A stretch of DNA of 7,344 nucleotides from an uncultured Clostridia bacterium (lineage in GTDB: Bacteria > Bacillota > Clostridia > Christensenellales > Borkfalkiaceae), in NCBI GenBank assembly GCA_947174955.1, contig CAMWKX010000060.1:1-7344 (forward strand), read 5' to 3'. Within the stretch, counting starts at the first letter, position 1; each line of letters begins with the position of its first letter. Below the pieces are notes generated by a model that made no database searches, was not told the origin of the DNA, and saw nothing but the letters and a program-made list of their open reading frames with translations. A program made the translations under genes and the position numbers. Shown piece by piece: positions 5,939-7,344 of the stretch.

Positions 5939-6667
5939 TTAATCCTTAAAAATAATCACGTGATATGTATCATCACCACTGCCGCCGCTGCTACTTCCGC
6001 CGCCCCCATCATAAAAATGCGCTATAACCACAAAAAGTAACAATTCAATCAAAGCAACATAACCAATACTCAATATCCATCTCGTTGTTTGGCTAAAGGG
6101 CATAGATGCAATTGAAAAGTTAAACGTACTGAAAAATATTGCCAGCACGCCTATACTTAACAACGGAAAAGCCAAACAAAAGGCGCCGGTTGTATCTTCG
6201 GTTCCTTCATAATTAAAAATTAAAACCAACCCGCAGATTATATGATGAATAATCAAAATTGTCATCATAATTCCCGCTACGGTATAACAATATTTTGTGA
6301 GTTTGTCCGTATTAACTCCGTTAGTTGTCCAGCCATATTTGCCAGGGTCTTTCATAAGATAATCTTTGCCTAATATATTATGGATATATTTCATATCGTC
6401 TTTATGCTGTAGTAAGTAACTTATCTTATCCAAATTTAACATTATAAAAATCATTAGACCGATAGAAACAATGCACATAAAAAGATACTGCAATAGCACC
6501 TTCTTCTTGGAAGTTTTCATTTCAAAACATAATATTCGATATAACACGTTTACGCAAACATTAATTATAAGCACAATCCACGGCTTAATTACAAATATCA
6601 AAATAGCCGATGCTATAAGCGTTAAAATTAATATAATATTTGCAAAAAGCTCCTTACCTCTTCCCAT
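5939..6667 (-). CDS. Six-helix integral membrane protein with Gly/Ser-rich tail, unknown function
   Basis: This 242-residue protein is not one I recognise. Hydrophobic segments lie at about 8-27, 29-48, 57-77, 128-151, 161-182 and 197-218. The KTSKKK loop after helix 2 suggests that loop is cytoplasmic, which places the 50-residue polar loop (78-127, containing KYGWTTNGVNTDK) outside and the C-terminus inside. The tail is a flexible DGGGGSSSGGSGDD stretch followed by a short strand-like end, TYHVIIFKD. The start is ATG 6667, with AGGGGA just upstream and a promoter start near 6714. A GTG at 6700 in the same frame lacks a ribosome site and is less likely. Its composition is much more AT-rich than neighbours: by hand count 6421-6480 has 14 G/C of 60, against 35 of 60 at 2641-2700 in the alcohol dehydrogenase. 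Flanking direct repeats and composition suggest acquisition by transfer. Confidence 0.85.
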   Translation of the reverse strand: MGRGKELFANIILILTLIASAILIFVIKPWIVLIINVCVNVLYRILCFEMKTSKKKVLLQYLFMCIVSIGLMIFIMLNLDKISYLLQHKDDMKYIHNILGKDYLMKDPGKYGWTTNGVNTDKLTKYCYTVAGIMMTILIIHHIICGLVLIFNYEGTEDTTGAFCLAFPLLSIGVLAIFFSTFNFSIASMPFSQTTRWILSIGYVALIELLLFVVIAHFYDGGGGSSSGGSGDDTYHVIIFKD

Positions 6668-6720
6668 AACAATCCCCTGTAAAAAAATAATGTCTCGCAC
6701 AACCGGTTACTACACTAAAA

Positions 6721-6749
6721 ATTTTAACATTTCTTTAATATTATGTCAA
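6721..6749 (-). promoter_or_regulatory. Consensus promoter for the membrane-protein gene
   Basis: On the minus strand, a perfect -35 TTGACA (6744-6749) and -10 TAAAAT (6721-6726) have a 17-base spacer and a TGT extension. This is the strongest-looking promoter in the window. The transcript would begin near 6714, giving a leader of about 47 bases to ATG 6667. Confidence 0.82.
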
Positions 6750-6876
6750 CGAATACCGAAATTGGTAATTATGATATCCTGCCGACAGTAGAGATTTATA
6801 TTTCAAGTAAAACGCAATACATTTACACAGACCTGCGTGTTTTTCCGTTATTATGAGTTCTAACATAAAGAAAGAA
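6750..6876. other. AT-rich spacer without recognised features
   Basis: Between the membrane-protein promoter and repeat copy 2 I see no gene. There is one weak, long-looped inverted pair (ACGCA/TGCGT, around 6811-6837) and a T-run after it, too poor to call a terminator. Confidence 0.4.
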
Positions 6877-6904
6877 GCCCGCGCAAGATTGCGCGGGCTT
6901 TTGA
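6870..6904. terminator. Hairpin terminator within repeat copy 2
   Basis: Arms of nine or more bases, GCCCGCGCA and TGCGCGGGC (6877-6898), enclose a tiny loop. The minus-strand tail is TTCTTTCTTTA and the plus-strand tail is TTTTGAAA. No plus-strand gene ends here, so use on the minus strand is more likely. Confidence 0.75.
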
Positions 6905-6992
6905 AATTTTAAATGTCGTAGCACAGACGTGTTTTGCACGAAGGATACAAATTTGTCCGTCGTCCGTCTGTGAGTTCGTTCCGCGCGCCCAT
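6877..6992 (-). ncRNA. Copy 2 of the 116-base element; candidate small RNA
   Basis: Second copy of the element at 5813-5928. Here a possible minus-strand promoter (6997-7024) would start RNA near 6990, and the hairpin GCCCGCGC...GCGCGGGC (6877-6898) followed by TTCTTTCTTTATG on the minus strand would end it near 6865, giving about 120 nt. An additional 8-base pairing, CACAGACG with CGTCTGTG on the minus strand (about 6966-6973 with 6922-6929), closes the middle of the RNA in this copy but is not kept in copy 1. Reading frames are not shared between the copies, so it is not protein-coding. I know no named RNA family for it. Confidence 0.5.
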
Positions 6993-6996
6993 TGTT

Positions 6997-7024
6997 ATTA
7001 TGTCGTGGTATGGGTTGAAGGCAA
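6997..7024 (-). promoter_or_regulatory. Possible minus-strand promoter before repeat copy 2
   Basis: On the minus strand, TTGCCT (7019-7024) and CATAAT (6997-7002) are 16 bases apart. The predicted start, near 6990, coincides with the outer edge of the repeated element. The -35 is a weak match (four of six) and there is no TG extension. Confidence 0.4.
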
Positions 7025-7077
7025 ACCGAAAGTAGGCTGAATAGTTGTTGATGTGCTGCTGTTGGGGTAAAAAGTAT

Positions 7078-7110
7078 AAAAAAAAGGCCCTGCCAGTTAA
7101 GCAAGGTCTT
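7078..7110 (-). terminator. Terminator of the rpsR transcript
   Basis: Imperfect arms AAGGCC-C-TGC (7084-7093) and GCA-A-GGTCTT (7101-7110), with one G-U pair and one mismatch, surround a 7-base loop. On the minus strand the stem runs into eight T residues (7078-7085). It lies about 104 bases after the rpsR stop. Confidence 0.8.
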
Positions 7111-7119
7111 ATTATTTTG

Positions 7120-7187
7120 TTGTTGGTTGGTCTGTAAAGTTGGCCCGATATGTTGAAGATGATTTTTGTATACTTCTTGTTGGTTGG
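7120..7187. repeat. Short direct repeat in the rpsR 3' region
   Basis: The 11-base sequence TTGTTGGTTGG occurs at 7120-7130 and 7177-7187, 57 bases apart, between the rpsR stop codon and its terminator. A 7-base inverted pair TGTAAAG/CTTTACA (7133-7139, 7196-7202) lies in the same spacer. Meaning unknown; the motif is simple and may be chance. Confidence 0.4.
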
Positions 7188-7213
7188 GGGTGTGGCTTTA
7201 CATTAAATTTAAA

Positions 7214-7344
7214 TTACTCGCCCTTGAAAGGAAGAAGCGCCGCAACGCGCGCACGCTTGATTGCCGTGGAAAGCTCTCTCTGGTGCTTAGCGCAGTTACC
7301 GCTCATTCTTCTGGGAAGCATTTTGCCCGACTCGGTAACGAACT
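7214..7344 (-). CDS. rpsR: 30S ribosomal protein S18, C-terminal part (cut by window edge)
   Basis: The last 42 codons of rpsR are present; the start lies beyond the right edge. Read on the minus strand the sequence contains GKMLPRRMSGNCAKHQRE and ends AIKRARVAALLPFKGE. This is the signature of bacterial S18, a small basic protein that binds the 16S rRNA platform next to S6. In bacteria it is usually the last gene of an rpsF-ssb-rpsR cluster, consistent with the terminator found just downstream. The TAA stop is at 7214-7216. Cys17 of the visible part (GNCAKHQR) is the common position for Cys in S18. The identity is secure although only about half of the protein is seen. Confidence 0.96.
   Translation of the reverse strand, partial: FVTESGKMLPRRMSGNCAKHQRELSTAIKRARVAALLPFKGE

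Noticed and set aside
5777..6040. Plus-strand reading frame of 87 codons overlapping the end of the secreted-protein gene
   Set aside because: It crosses a terminator hairpin and repeat copy 1 and runs opposite the membrane-protein gene; no ribosome site.
6668..6700. GTG 6700 as start of the membrane protein
   Set aside because: It has no ribosome site and lies about 14 bases from the predicted RNA start. ATG 6667 follows AGGGGA.
5813..6992. Repeat pair as the ends of a transposon
   Set aside because: The copies are direct, not inverted, lack terminal inverted repeats and show no target duplication, and no transposase lies between them.
6823..7104. Minus-strand reading frame of 93 codons covering repeat copy 2 and the rpsR terminator
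   Set aside because: It runs through two terminator hairpins, and its frame through the repeat is not kept in copy 1.
1..7344. CRISPR array, tRNA, rRNA, transposase, phage or toxin-antitoxin genes
   Set aside because: None is visible: there are no regularly spaced repeats, no tRNA-like cloverleaf, and no such protein families among the reading frames.

Overview
The window looks like a piece of chromosome from an uncultured gut-type Clostridia (Firmicutes) bacterium. The support is strong AAGGAGG-type ribosome binding sites, SigA-like promoters that often carry a TG-n extended -10, U-tailed intrinsic terminators, mixed GC content with AT-rich spacers, and proteins of Firmicutes type. The order or family is inference; no rRNA or other lineage marker is present apart from the tail of rpsR.

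Layout from left to right. A promoter at 97-125 drives a small helical protein of unknown function (161-646, +). After a 273-base spacer holding a 31-codon candidate leader ORF comes rtcB, an RNA ligase (920-2140, +). A near-consensus promoter overlapping a hairpin at the rtcB stop codon starts an iron-dependent alcohol dehydrogenase (2192-3358, +), which ends at a perfect 32-base palindromic terminator. Next is a separately promoted 104-codon gene (3520-3834, +) that appears to be a flavin reductase with its middle missing. It converges on a shared bidirectional terminator with a gluconate 5-dehydrogenase-like SDR enzyme (3874-4674, -). A divergent promoter region separates the SDR gene from a signal-anchored, probably extracytoplasmic protein (4806-5795, +).

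The right third differs in character. Two direct copies of a 116-base element (5813-5928 and 6877-6992) bracket an AT-rich gene for a six-helix membrane protein (5939-6667, -). Each copy contains a GC-rich hairpin. The one substitution between copies in that hairpin keeps pairing only in minus-strand RNA, and copy 2 has its own possible minus-strand promoter, so it may be a small RNA of about 120 nt. The window ends in the C-terminal codons of rpsR (ribosomal protein S18, 7214-7344, -), followed by its terminator.

The genes do not form one pathway. They are mostly single transcription units: RNA repair (RtcB), redox metabolism (alcohol dehydrogenase, SDR, flavin-reductase remnant), envelope proteins, and the end of a ribosomal-protein operon. 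The items most worth a second look are the repeated element, the internally deleted flavoprotein, and the hairpin overlapping the alcohol dehydrogenase promoter.
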